A DNA stretch of 26,845 nucleotides, from NCBI GenBank assembly GCA_035570595.1, contig DATMLF010000203.1:1-26845 (forward strand), read 5' to 3'. This document shows positions 1 to 8,111 of this stretch, piece after piece. A model generated the notes under the pieces. It saw only the letters and a list, made by a program, of their open reading frames with translations, did not search any database and was not told the DNA's origin. Position numbers and translations under genes: made by a program. Position 1 is the stretch's first letter, and each line of letters starts with the position of its first letter. Source of the stretch: AP-15 sp035570595 (GTDB lineage Bacteria > Pseudomonadota > Alphaproteobacteria > ATCC43930 > CGMCC-115725).

Positions 1-995
1 GGGAATTTCATCAGCAACAGAGTGTTCATCGGGATGCCGAGAAAGAACAGCGCCTCGTTGTTCATCGGGACCAGCAAAAAGATCGGCACAAAGACCAGCG
101 ACCCGATCGTCGACCACAAGAACGTCGATTTGCGGCCGATCGCGTCGGACAGGTAAGTCCCGAGCAGAAAGCCGGCCAACGCGCCGAGGATCTGAACCAG
201 CAGAAACCCGCCGGTGCTGGTGGCGGACAAATGGCGGACCGTGCGCAGATAGGTCGGCATCCAGATGCCTAACGCGTAGCCGCCGCCATGCGCGCCGGCG
301 ACCATCGCCGTGACCTTGACCGTGGTCCACAGATGCGGGCGCCGAAAGGCGGCGAACAAATGCCCGAAGCCGACCGCCGGATGCTCGCGGCGCTTTTGCT
401 GGAAGACTTCCGACTCGTCGAGATGGCGGCGGATCCAGATGACAAAGACCGCCGGAACCAGGCCGACCGCAAACAGCACGCGCCAGGCGATCGCCTCGGG
501 CAGAAACGCATAGAGCGCGGTGTAGACGAGCGCCGAGATGCCCCAGCCGACCGCCCACCCGGTCTGCACCAAGCCGACGGCGCGGCCGCGATACTTGTCG
601 CGGACCACCTCGCCCATCAGCACCGAGCCCGCCGCCCATTCGCCGCCAAAGCCGAACCCGTGCAGGGCACGCAAGATAAAGAGCTGCTCGAAATTCTGGG
701 CAAAGGCGCAGAGAAACGTAAAAATCGAATACCACAGGATCGTGATCTGCAGCATCCGTACCCGGCCAAAGCGGTCGGCCAGGGTCCCCGAAAACCATCC
801 GCCCAACGACGAGATCAGCAGGGTGACCGTGCCGATCAGCCCGGCCTCGCCGCGCGACAGCGACCACACCGCGATCACCGTCGGGATGACAAAGCTGTAC
901 ATCTGCACGTCGAACGCGTCGAGCGCCCAGCCGCCAAAGCACGCGCTCATCGTGCGGCGCTCCGTGGCGTTCAGTTCGCCGAACCAGGCGAGCAT
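1..995 (-). CDS. MFS transporter, sialate/aromatic-acid:H+ symporter-like (3' end cut by window edge)
   Basis: This is a 12-TM type major facilitator that probably imports an organic acid with protons across the inner membrane. About 331 N-terminal residues are visible and the reading frame is open to position 1, so the C-terminus lies outside the window. The N-terminus reads MLAWFGELNATERRTMSACF, followed by GGWALDAFDVQMYSFVIPTV. The D-x-x-D in TM1 and the loop 2-3 signature LADRFGRVR are typical of the metabolite:H+ symporter branch. The later GFGFGGEWAAGSVLMGE stretch is characteristic of SHS/AAHS-like members. The ATG at 993-995 is preceded by a GGGAG ribosome site about 7 nt upstream (complement of 1003-1007). 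It is divergent from the NRAMP-like gene, with a shared 186-nt intergenic region. The substrate cannot be read from the sequence. Confidence 0.88.
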   Translation of the reverse strand, partial: MLAWFGELNATERRTMSACFGGWALDAFDVQMYSFVIPTVIAVWSLSRGEAGLIGTVTLLISSLGGWFSGTLADRFGRVRMLQITILWYSIFTFLCAFAQNFEQLFILRALHGFGFGGEWAAGSVLMGEVVRDKYRGRAVGLVQTGWAVGWGISALVYTALYAFLPEAIAWRVLFAVGLVPAVFVIWIRRHLDESEVFQQKRREHPAVGFGHLFAAFRRPHLWTTVKVTAMVAGAHGGGYALGIWMPTYLRTVRHLSATSTGGFLLVQILGALAGFLLGTYLSDAIGRKSTFLWSTIGSLVFVPIFLLVPMNNEALFFLGIPMNTLLLMKF

Positions 996-1181
996 GGCGT
1001 TTCTCCCGTGCGGACGTTATTGGGCTCGATCGTCGCGTGCCGGTAGGACGGATGGCAACCGAAATTCGCCAAGCATCTGCTTTCGCGCAAAGCAGCCATA
1101 CGCAGATCTATGCTGCGCCGACAAAGGAATCCGGCTGATGCCGCAGGCAGTGCGACGCCTTGGAGAACTGAAAATCTGGCG

Positions 1182-2432
1182 ATGAGGAGAGACAGGGACC
1201 GCGGCGGGCGCCGCCCCAAAGGCGCGCCGGTCCTGCGCCGGCTCGCCGTCTGGGGGCCGGGTCTCCTCGTGATGTTCGCCGACACCGACGCCGGCAACGT
1301 CGTGACGGCGGCGCAGGCCGGGGCCGAATGGGGCTACCGGCTGTTGCCGCTGGTGCTGCTGCTGATCCCGATGCTCTACATGGTCCAGGAGTTGACGGTT
1401 CGGCTCGGCATCCATACCGGGCGCGGTCACGGCGAACTGATCGGCGAACGGTTTGGCCCCGGGTGGGCGGTGGCGTCCACCGTCGGCCTGGCGGTCGCGA
1501 CAATCGGGTCGCTGGTCACCGAATTCTCCGGAATTGCCGGCGTCGGAGAGCTGTACGGCCTCTCCCGCGGCGCGACCTTGCCGCTCGCGGCGGTCATGTT
1601 GCTGACCGTCGTCGCCACCGGCGCGTATCGGCGGGTCGAGCGCACCGCCCTTTTTGTCGGCCTGTTCGAGCTCGCGTTTTTTGTCGTCGCCTGGGTGGCT
1701 CGCCCCAATCTCGCGACCGTGGCGAAAGACGTGACCGACCTGCCGATCGGCAACCACGAATTCCGTTTCCTCGCAGCCGCGGTCATCGGGATGACGTTCA
1801 ATCCGTGGATGGTCTTCTACCAGCAGTCCGCCACGGTCGACAAAAAGCTGCGGCCTGACGACTACCGCGCGGCCCGCTGGGACACCGCCGTCGGGGCCGT
1901 CCTGACGCAGCTACTGACCGCGGCGGTGCTGGTCGCAGCGGCCGCTACGCTCGCCTCGGGCAAGCCGGCCCGCCTCACCAGCATCGGCGAGATCAGCAAT
2001 GCGCTGTCCCCTGTCCTCGGCGACCGGGCCGGGCGGATCGTGTTTGCGATCGGCGTCCTTGGCGCGTCGTCGGTGGCGGCGATCGTGTCCTCGCTTGCGC
2101 TCGCATGGGGAGCCGGGGAAGTCGCCGGCTACCGGCGCTCGCTCGAGGACCGGCCGTTTGAGGCGGCCTGGTTTTACGGCGTCTACGGGGTCGGCGTCAT
2201 CGGCGCCGCCGGCCTCGTCTGGCTGGTTCCGGATTTGGTTGGGCTCAACATCGCGGCACAGGTGCTGAACGCGTTTTTGCTGCCGCTGGTGATCGGGCTC
2301 CTGGTAGCGCTGGGCGCGACCGCGCTGCCGCCGCCGCTGCGCCTGCGCGGGCCGCGGCTGTGGCTGACGGCCGGGATCTGGGCGGTCCTTGCCGCGGTCG
2401 CCCTGCTTTGCGGCATCTCCGGCCTCAGCTAG
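1182..2432 (+). CDS. NRAMP-family-like divalent metal transporter with atypical metal-site motifs
   Basis: This is a multi-pass inner-membrane protein of 416 residues that resembles the NRAMP (MntH/SLC11) family of proton-coupled Mn2+/Fe2+ importers. The start WGPGLLVMFADTDAGNVVTA matches NRAMP TM1. The usual D-P-G-N metal-site motif reads D-A-G-N (residues 36-39). In the TM6 region the canonical M-P-H is replaced by FNPWMVFYQQSA (residues about 206-217). Hydrophobic segments continue to the C-terminus, with the family's usual length. The frame is open upstream to an ATG at 1110, but family homology begins at WGPGLL, so the ATG at 1182 is the more plausible start; no strong ribosome site separates the two. 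The altered TM1 and TM6 motifs suggest a divergent subgroup with changed ion preference, which is inference. It converges with phaC. Confidence 0.85.
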   Translation: MRRDRDRGGRRPKGAPVLRRLAVWGPGLLVMFADTDAGNVVTAAQAGAEWGYRLLPLVLLLIPMLYMVQELTVRLGIHTGRGHGELIGERFGPGWAVASTVGLAVATIGSLVTEFSGIAGVGELYGLSRGATLPLAAVMLLTVVATGAYRRVERTALFVGLFELAFFVVAWVARPNLATVAKDVTDLPIGNHEFRFLAAAVIGMTFNPWMVFYQQSATVDKKLRPDDYRAARWDTAVGAVLTQLLTAAVLVAAAATLASGKPARLTSIGEISNALSPVLGDRAGRIVFAIGVLGASSVAAIVSSLALAWGAGEVAGYRRSLEDRPFEAAWFYGVYGVGVIGAAGLVWLVPDLVGLNIAAQVLNAFLLPLVIGLLVALGATALPPPLRLRGPRLWLTAGIWAVLAAVALLCGISGLS

Positions 2433-2458
2433 CCGGCCCGCCACGCGGCACGCCGGCT
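2431..2458. terminator. Possible bidirectional stem-loop between convergent genes
   Basis: AGCCGGC (2431-2437) pairs perfectly with GCCGGCT (2452-2458) across a 14-nt loop. The stem starts within the stop region of the NRAMP-like gene and ends just before the phaC stop. It has no T-run, so intrinsic termination is only a suggestion. Confidence 0.3.
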
Positions 2459-2461
2459 TCG

Positions 2462-4297
2462 TCAGTCCTCCGCCCGCACCTTGACGTAGGAGCCGGGCGC
2501 ATCCTCGATCGGCTCGAGCGCGCCGTCGCCCGGCTGCCGCGCCGCCGCCGCGCCGCCGGCGTATTTCGCGACCCAGCGCTGCCACAGCGGCCACCACGAA
2601 TCCGGGTGCTGGGTCGCCGACGCCAGCCATTCCTCGGCGGTCGGCGGGTTCTTGTCGTTCTCCCAATGCCCGTATTTGCTGCCCGGCGGGTTGACGACGC
2701 CGGCGATGTGGCCCGAGGCGGACAGCACGAACCTGACCGGCCCGTTGTAAAGCCGGGTCGCGGCATACGTCGAACGCCAGGGTGCGATGTGGTCCTCGCG
2801 GGTCGACAGGATAAAGGCCGGCGTTTTGATTTTGCCGAGGTCGATCGGCACGCCGTCGAGGGTGATGCCGCCTGGCCGCGCGAGAAGGTTCTCCTGGTAC
2901 ATGTTGCGCAGGTAAAAGCTCTGCATTGCCGCCGGCATCCGCGTCGAATCGGCGTTCCAATACAACAGGTCAAACGGAAACGGCGACTTGCCGAGCAGGT
3001 AGTTGCTGACGACAAAGGACCAGATCAGGTCGTTGGCGCGCAGCATGTTGAACGTCGTCGCCATCTCGCGGCCTTCGAGATAGCCGCGTGCGTTCATCCG
3101 CTCCTCCAGCGCCGAAAGCTGCTCCTCGTCGATAAAAACCGAAAGCTCGCCGGCTTCGGCGAAATCGACCATCGTGACAAAGAAGGTGGCGCTTTTGATC
3201 CGGTTGTCGCGTTTGGCCGCCATCGATGCGAGCGTGCAGGCGAGCAACGTGCCGCCAAGGCAGTAGCCGATCGCGTTGACCTCGCGCTCGCCGGTTGCCC
3301 GTTCGATGGCGTCCAACGCGGCAAGCGTGCCCTCGCGCATGTAGTCGGCGAAGGTCTTGGCGGCGAGCCGCCGGTCCGGGTTGACCCAGGAAATCACAAA
3401 AACCGTGTGGCCCTGCGCCACCGCCCAGCGGACGAACGAGTTGTCGGGGCGCAGGTCGAGGATGTAGAATTTGTTGATCCATGGCGGAATGATCAGCAAT
3501 GGCCGGCGCGCGACCTTGTCGGTCGTCGGCACGTATTGGATTAGTTGGACCAGGTCGTTCTGATAGATAACTTTGCCCGGGGTCACGGCGATGTTTTCGC
3601 CGATGCGGAAGGCCGTGGTGTCGGTCATCCGGATCGCCAGCCGGCCTTTGCCGCGTTCGAGGTCGGCGAGCAGGTTCTTGAGCCCGGTCAGCAGGTTCTC
3701 GCCGCGGCTCTCAATCGTCGCGCGCAGCGCCTCGGGGTTGGTGATCAGAAAGTTCGAGGGGGCGAGCGCGTCGACAAACTGCCGCGTGTAAAAATCCACC
3801 TTGCGCGCGGTTCGCTCGTCGATGCCCTCAACCTCGCGCACCGTGTTCTGCAGCCAACGCGCCGTCAGCAAGTAGCTCTGCTTGATGTAGTCGAACAGCG
3901 TGTTGTCGCCCCAGGCGGCGTCGCGAAAGCGGCGGTCGCCGAGCGCCGGCTCGATCATCGGCTGAGCCTCGCCGCCGAGAAAGCGCTGCGCGGTGCGCTG
4001 CCACAAGGTCATGTAGTCGTTCCACAGCGACAGCTGCGCCTGAACCAGCCGCGAGGGGTCCGCCATCATCCGCGCCGTCATCTCGAAAAAAGCGGCGCCG
4101 ACGGCGAGTGGGCTCGCCATGCCGAACCCTTCTTCGCCCGACTGGCGTTTCAGGAACTCGCCGACCATCCGCTGGCTCTTTTCGGCAAGGCCGGCAATCT
4201 GGCGCGCCAGCTCGTCGCTCTCGGCGGACGTCTCGCTCGTCGGACGGTTTTCGCGGGGCATGCCATCCGCGGGCATCGCCCGACCATCGTCGTTCAT
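2462..4297 (-). CDS. phaC: Class I poly(R)-hydroxyalkanoate synthase
   Basis: PhaC polymerises (R)-3-hydroxyacyl-CoA into polyhydroxyalkanoate on the surface of cytoplasmic carbon-storage granules. The protein has 611 residues, the usual size for class I enzymes. It has the family N-terminal domain (PSRLVQAQLSLWNDYMTLWQ, about residues 81-100) followed by an alpha/beta hydrolase core. The lipase-like box GYCLGG places the catalytic cysteine at about residue 346, with aspartate about 502 in STREDHIAPW and histidine about 530 in SASGHIAGVVNPP. The frame is open 30 codons further upstream. I chose the ATG at 4295-4297 because a GAGG site lies 8 nt before it and because family homology needs nothing upstream. 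No phaA, phaB, phaR or phasin gene is adjacent. The C-terminal tail after residue 580 is Ala/Gly-rich. Confidence 0.97.
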   Translation of the reverse strand: MNDDGRAMPADGMPRENRPTSETSAESDELARQIAGLAEKSQRMVGEFLKRQSGEEGFGMASPLAVGAAFFEMTARMMADPSRLVQAQLSLWNDYMTLWQRTAQRFLGGEAQPMIEPALGDRRFRDAAWGDNTLFDYIKQSYLLTARWLQNTVREVEGIDERTARKVDFYTRQFVDALAPSNFLITNPEALRATIESRGENLLTGLKNLLADLERGKGRLAIRMTDTTAFRIGENIAVTPGKVIYQNDLVQLIQYVPTTDKVARRPLLIIPPWINKFYILDLRPDNSFVRWAVAQGHTVFVISWVNPDRRLAAKTFADYMREGTLAALDAIERATGEREVNAIGYCLGGTLLACTLASMAAKRDNRIKSATFFVTMVDFAEAGELSVFIDEEQLSALEERMNARGYLEGREMATTFNMLRANDLIWSFVVSNYLLGKSPFPFDLLYWNADSTRMPAAMQSFYLRNMYQENLLARPGGITLDGVPIDLGKIKTPAFILSTREDHIAPWRSTYAATRLYNGPVRFVLSASGHIAGVVNPPGSKYGHWENDKNPPTAEEWLASATQHPDSWWPLWQRWVAKYAGGAAAARQPGDGALEPIEDAPGSYVKVRAED

Positions 4298-4305
4298 CGC
4301 CGCAT

Positions 4306-4309
4306 CCTC
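4306..4309 (-). promoter_or_regulatory. Ribosome binding site of phaC
   Basis: The minus strand reads GAGG here with an 8-nt spacer to the ATG at 4297. This supports the internal start over the in-frame codon at 4387. Confidence 0.55.
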
Positions 4310-4521
4310 GCCTTGAGCCGTCCGCGACCCGCCGACCGGGGCGTCCCGGCGGGCGGTGCCGGGCGTTGTCCGACGCCGCCTTAGCAATCAAACCTAGTGA
4401 CGCGCCGGCCGTGATCTAATACACCAGCGCCGAGCGAAAGGGCAGCGGTCGGCGGCCCGCCGGTCGTGCCGCACGGCGGACAAGGGCTCCAGGCTAAAGC
4501 AAACTCGTCGGTTGTCTCGTC

Positions 4522-5739
4522 ATGGTCAAGCGTAAGACCCGTTCCTGCGGCCGCGGCGCCGGCGCTAAGACGGGGGGGCTGGCGGTCGCCGCCCTGGTGC
4601 TCGTCCTCGGCGGCTGCAGCCCGGTCGAAACCTACCGCCACTGGTCCGGGATCGCGGCCAACGACCCGAACCCGGCGACGACGCCCAACACCAAGAACCT
4701 GGCGGCGGGAGACGCCGCGGGCTACCCGAACCTGGCGACGGTGCCACCGCCGCCGACCCAGGCGATGACCACGGCCGAGCTCGACAAGCTGACCCAAAGC
4801 CTGATCGCCGACCGGACCAACGCCAGATACACCAGCGAGCAGCTGCAGCCCAAGTTTGACGAAGCCGCGGCCCCGCCGCCACCGCCGCCAGCGGCGCCGA
4901 CCCCGGGCACGTCAGCGCCGGCAGCGCCGTCTAAAACAGCGCCAGGCGCGGCGCCGTCTACCGCAACGCCGGGCGCGGCGCCGTCTGCCGCGGCGCCGTC
5001 TGCCGCAACGCCGGGCGCGGCCCCAAGCGCGGCGGCCGCACCCCCCGCCGGTGCCGCCGCAGCATCGTCCACGGGCGCTGGCGGCGCCGCCAAGGGCGCC
5101 CGCAAACCCAATCAGCCGCCCGAGCAGGGGCCGATGGAGTCGAACCTGCAGTCGCCGCAAATCGCCTCGCTGCCGCAGCCGGGGCAGTTCGAACCGGCGC
5201 CGCCGCCGCCGCGCGATCTGTCGATGCCGGCGGCTCCGATCTCCGGCGGCGCGGCCGGCGCCGGTGCCCACCTGCCTGCCCCGCCGGCTCCCTCGCCGCT
5301 CCCCGCGGCACTCGGCTCCGCCAAGTTCCAGCCGGCGCCGGCGCCCCCCAACCTGCCGCCGCCGGCACCCATCCGGACCGCGACCGCGAGCGGCAAGCCG
5401 GCCAGGCCGGCTCCCCCGGCCGTCGCCTATACAAAGGTCGCCGACATCGCGTTTTCCGGTAACGCCACGGCGCTCAGCGACGCCGACCGCCAGTCGCTCG
5501 GCAATATCGTGCCGCGCTACCGCACGAAGCCTGGCCCGGTGAAAGTCGTTGGTTACGCCGGGGTCGGCACGAGCGCCGCCCAGCAGCTCGACAGCTATCA
5601 CACCGCGCTCGAGCGCGCCCAGGCGGTCGCCGCCGCTCTCGCCAAGGCGGGGATCCCCGCCGACAGGATCGCGGTCGAGGCGGCACCCGCCGCCGGCGAC
5701 GCCGGTCAAGGGCGGGCCGAAATCCTGTTCGGGCAATAA
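4522..5739 (+). CDS. Pro/Ala-rich outer-membrane lipoprotein with C-terminal OmpA-like domain
   Basis: This is a 405-residue predicted lipoprotein. A basic N-terminus is followed by a hydrophobic stretch ending in LVLGGC, which puts the lipid-modified cysteine at residue 32. Residues about 33-115 form a conserved-looking segment (CSPVETYRHWSGIAANDPNP). Residues about 116-300 are a long low-complexity Pro/Ala linker. Residues about 300-405 look like an OmpA-type fold: a strand with IAFSGNATALSDADRQSL, then an ALERAQAVAAALAKAGIPADRI helix and strand. OmpA domains of this kind usually bind peptidoglycan non-covalently, so an envelope-tethering role is likely, though the exact function is unknown. 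It lies upstream of hom on the same strand, with a 166-nt gap. The assignment to the OmpA superfamily rests on the C-terminal pattern only. Confidence 0.8.
   Translation: MVKRKTRSCGRGAGAKTGGLAVAALVLVLGGCSPVETYRHWSGIAANDPNPATTPNTKNLAAGDAAGYPNLATVPPPPTQAMTTAELDKLTQSLIADRTNARYTSEQLQPKFDEAAAPPPPPPAAPTPGTSAPAAPSKTAPGAAPSTATPGAAPSAAAPSAATPGAAPSAAAAPPAGAAAASSTGAGGAAKGARKPNQPPEQGPMESNLQSPQIASLPQPGQFEPAPPPPRDLSMPAAPISGGAAGAGAHLPAPPAPSPLPAALGSAKFQPAPAPPNLPPPAPIRTATASGKPARPAPPAVAYTKVADIAFSGNATALSDADRQSLGNIVPRYRTKPGPVKVVGYAGVGTSAAQQLDSYHTALERAQAVAAALAKAGIPADRIAVEAAPAAGDAGQGRAEILFGQ
4917..5046 (+). repeat. Degenerate in-frame Ala/Pro repeats in the lipoprotein linker
   Basis: Variants of A-P-S-(A)-A-T-P-G-A encoded by GCGCCGTCTnCCGC-like units recur several times, giving imperfect copies of short GC-rich blocks. 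They lie entirely inside the low-complexity linker and probably vary in copy number between strains. Confidence 0.6.
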
Positions 5740-5796
5740 GCTTCGACCATCGCACGCGCTTGTCCGGCCCTGGCGGGGAAAATCGTTGTAACCTTG

Positions 5797-5813
5797 AAAG
5801 TTGTCGTAACTTT
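5797..5813. promoter_or_regulatory. Operator-like inverted repeat upstream of hom
   Basis: AAAGTT-GTCGT-AACTTT is a perfect 6-bp inverted repeat with a 5-bp spacer, in a locally AT-rich patch about 93 nt before the hom start. It is followed by a direct repeat AACGCGCG at 5814-5821 and 5830-5837. This looks like a protein-binding or promoter region, but no regulator can be named. Confidence 0.3.
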
Positions 5814-5905
5814 AACGCGCGCCAGCTAAAACGCGCGGGGATCTCGCAGGGCGAGCCCTACCCTTTGCCCGAACCCTTTCGGGCCTCTTGCAGCGGGGTT
5901 TGTTT

Positions 5906-7198
5906 GTGCAGCCGCCGTTAAAGATTGCCGTCGCGGGGCTCGGCACGGTCGGTGCCGGCATCCTAAAACTGCTTCAGGACCAGGCCGAGCTGCTGGCCGA
6001 GCGCGGCGGCCGCCGGCTCGTCGTCGCCGCGGTTTCCGCGCGCGACCGGCGCCGCGACCGCGGCGTCGAGCTGTCGGCGGCGCGCTGGTACGAGGACGCG
6101 GCCGCGATGGCCGCCGACCCTGAAATCGATGTGGTGGTCGAGCTGATCGGCGGCGCCGAGGGTGTGGCCGCGCGCGTGGTCGACGCCGCCCTGGCCCATG
6201 GCAAGCACGTCGTCACCGCCAACAAGGCATTGATGGCGCACGACGGCACGCGACTCGCGGCGCGGGCCGAAGAGCTGGGCCTGGCGCTCTCCTTCGAGGC
6301 CGCGGTCGCCGGCGGGATACCGGTAATCAAGACCTTGCGCGAGGGGCTGGCCGGCAACCGGCTTCAGCGCGTCTACGGCATTCTCAACGGCACCTCGAAC
6401 TACATTCTGACGACCATGCGCGAGGGCGGCCGCGAATTCGCCGAGGTCTTGGCGGAGGCGCAAAAGCTCGGCTATGCCGAGGCCGATCCGAGCTTCGACA
6501 TCGACGGCGTCGACGCCGCCCACAAGCTCGCGATCCTGGCAAGCGTCGGCTTTGGCCGGCCGGTCGACCTCGCCGGCGTCTACACCGAAGGCATCCGGCA
6601 CGTCTCGCGGCTCGATATCGACTTTGCCGAGGAACTCGGCTACCGCATCAAATTGCTAGGCATCGCTCGCCTGACCGACGACGGGATCGAGCAGCGGGTC
6701 CATCCCTGCATGGTGCCGCGGGCGACGCCGATCGCTGCGGTCGAAGGGGTGTACAACGCGGTCGTCGCGGAGGGCGACTTTGTCGGCCGCGTCGTGCTGG
6801 AGGGGCGCGGCGCCGGCGCCGCTCCGACCGCGTCGGCGGTCGCGGCCGATCTTGTCGACATCGCCGCCGGGCGCCGGGTGTTCCCGTTCGGGCTTCCCGC
6901 CGCCGATCTCCGGCGGATACCCGGCGTCCCGATCGAGCGCCACCAGAGCGCCTACTACATCCGGCTGATGGTGGTCGACCGGCCGGGTGTGATCGCCGAT
7001 GTCGCGGCGGCCTTGCGCGACGAGGAGGTGTCGCTCGAGTCGATGATCCAGCGCGGCCGCGCCCCCGGGGAGGCGGTCCCGGTCGTCCTGACCACCCATG
7101 TCACGGTCGAGGCGGCGATGCGGCGGGCGCTCGCACGGATCGAACGCCTCGACACCGTGCTCGAACCCCCGCGCCTGATCCGCATCGAGGATTTCTGA
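5906..7198 (+). CDS. hom: Homoserine dehydrogenase with C-terminal ACT domain
   Basis: The enzyme reduces aspartate-4-semialdehyde to homoserine with NAD(P)H, the branch point to threonine, methionine and isoleucine, in the cytoplasm. It has 430 residues, normal for the bacterial monofunctional enzyme. The N-terminal Rossmann motif is AVAGLGTVGAG. The catalytic domain shows VVTANKAL and YGILNGTSNYILT, then the A-D-P-x-x-D-I-D-G-x-D-A-A-H-K-L signature. The C-terminal ACT module starts around YYIRLMVVDRPGVIADVAAA and is the usual site of threonine feedback inhibition. The frame is open to a TTG at 5888. I prefer the GTG at 5906, which has GGGG 7 nt upstream. In related genomes I recall hom lying directly next to glpX and recJ; here two genes separate hom from glpX. 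Confidence 0.96.
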   Translation: MQPPLKIAVAGLGTVGAGILKLLQDQAELLAERGGRRLVVAAVSARDRRRDRGVELSAARWYEDAAAMAADPEIDVVVELIGGAEGVAARVVDAALAHGKHVVTANKALMAHDGTRLAARAEELGLALSFEAAVAGGIPVIKTLREGLAGNRLQRVYGILNGTSNYILTTMREGGREFAEVLAEAQKLGYAEADPSFDIDGVDAAHKLAILASVGFGRPVDLAGVYTEGIRHVSRLDIDFAEELGYRIKLLGIARLTDDGIEQRVHPCMVPRATPIAAVEGVYNAVVAEGDFVGRVVLEGRGAGAAPTASAVAADLVDIAAGRRVFPFGLPAADLRRIPGVPIERHQSAYYIRLMVVDRPGVIADVAAALRDEEVSLESMIQRGRAPGEAVPVVLTTHVTVEAAMRRALARIERLDTVLEPPRLIRIEDF

Positions 7199-7239
7199 GT
7201 GCAGGCGGCGCCTGGCGGCGGTCCGATGGGATCAAGTTA

Positions 7240-8052
7240 ATGCCGATACTGCCGCGGCTGACCGCACTTTATCAAAGCCGCGGCATCGGCATCGTGACGG
7301 GGCTCAATCCGAGCCACTTCGGCAACTTTCCGATGGCTCCGTTCACCTGGTTCATTACCGACGGCGACAGTCTGACGAATGGGCTCGGGATCGCCTTGCA
7401 GGAGATTTATTTTCTTGAATGCCTGTTCGCGAGGTTTCATCCGCACCGCTTGTTTGTGATCGGCAACTCGCTCGGTTGGAGCAGCCTCGCGCTCGGACTG
7501 CTCAATCCGCAAGGGCGCGTGTTGGCGATCGACGCCGGGTCGGACCGCAACGCAGCGTGGGGGATCGAGTTGACCAACGCCCTCGCTGACGACCACGGCC
7601 TGCCGGTCCTCGCGATCACCGGGCGCTCGCCGGACGACGTGCCGGCTATCCTGCGCGAGCGCAACCTGGCCCCGGTCGAGTTCGCCTTTATCGACGGGTA
7701 TCACTCGGTCGCTCAGGTCGAAGACGATTTTTTCGCGATCCACCCGCAGGCGGCCCCCGATTGCGTTTATTTGTTTCACGACGTCGAGAACTTCTGCCTG
7801 CACGCGGGGATCGAGCGCATCGCGACGCGAGCCGGGCTGAGCTGGGACCTGCTGCTGGGAACCCCGTCCGGCATGGCGCTCGTCTACAACCCGGCGCACC
7901 GTTCGCCCGCGCTCGACGACGTTGCTGCGTTTGTCGTCCCCCGCCCCACGGCCCGCCTGATGCGCCGGTTTTCCTGGAGCTACCGCCATCGCCACCTTGC
8001 GCGCTGGCGCCGCAGCCTCGGCAAGCGCTTCGCGAGCAGCCGGCCGGCGTGA
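7240..8052 (+). CDS. Class I SAM methyltransferase-like protein (Methyltransf_24 type)
   Basis: This 270-residue cytoplasmic protein has a Rossmann-type methyltransferase pattern. Residues about 70-85 carry a motif I-like strand (HRLFVIGNSLGWSSLALGLL). VLAIDAGSD follows as the second strand with its acidic residue. EFAFIDGYHSVAQVEDDF and VYLFHDVENF are the D-G-x-H and H-D signatures of the Methyltransf_24/cephalosporin-hydroxylase-like group. Motif I lacks the usual G-x-G-x-G, so cofactor use is not certain. The C-terminus is strongly basic (RRFSWSYRHRHLARWRRSLG), perhaps a nucleic-acid or membrane contact. It starts 41 nt after hom and converges with the SMP-30-like gene. The substrate is unknown. 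It may be an insertion into the hom-glpX neighbourhood. Confidence 0.7.
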   Translation: MPILPRLTALYQSRGIGIVTGLNPSHFGNFPMAPFTWFITDGDSLTNGLGIALQEIYFLECLFARFHPHRLFVIGNSLGWSSLALGLLNPQGRVLAIDAGSDRNAAWGIELTNALADDHGLPVLAITGRSPDDVPAILRERNLAPVEFAFIDGYHSVAQVEDDFFAIHPQAAPDCVYLFHDVENFCLHAGIERIATRAGLSWDLLLGTPSGMALVYNPAHRSPALDDVAAFVVPRPTARLMRRFSWSYRHRHLARWRRSLGKRFASSRPA

Positions 8053-8111
8053 TCGCCTTCACGCGGATAGCCGCCGGCGCCCACGGCGCGTCGCCAGGAT
8101 TGTTCCGCCCG

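Noticed and set aside
288..1046. Open frame of 252 codons on the plus strand
   Set aside because: It is antisense to the MFS transporter, whose minus-strand translation shows real transporter motifs. The product here is Arg/Asp/Ala-rich noise.
2360..3544. Open frame of 394 codons on the plus strand
   Set aside because: It lies antisense to phaC, which has clear catalytic motifs. The translated product is Arg/His/Val-rich without any motif, as expected for a GC-rich shadow.
4917..5046. Possible CRISPR or satellite array
   Set aside because: The repeats are short, contiguous and in frame with a Pro/Ala linker; there are no spacers. It is low-complexity coding sequence.
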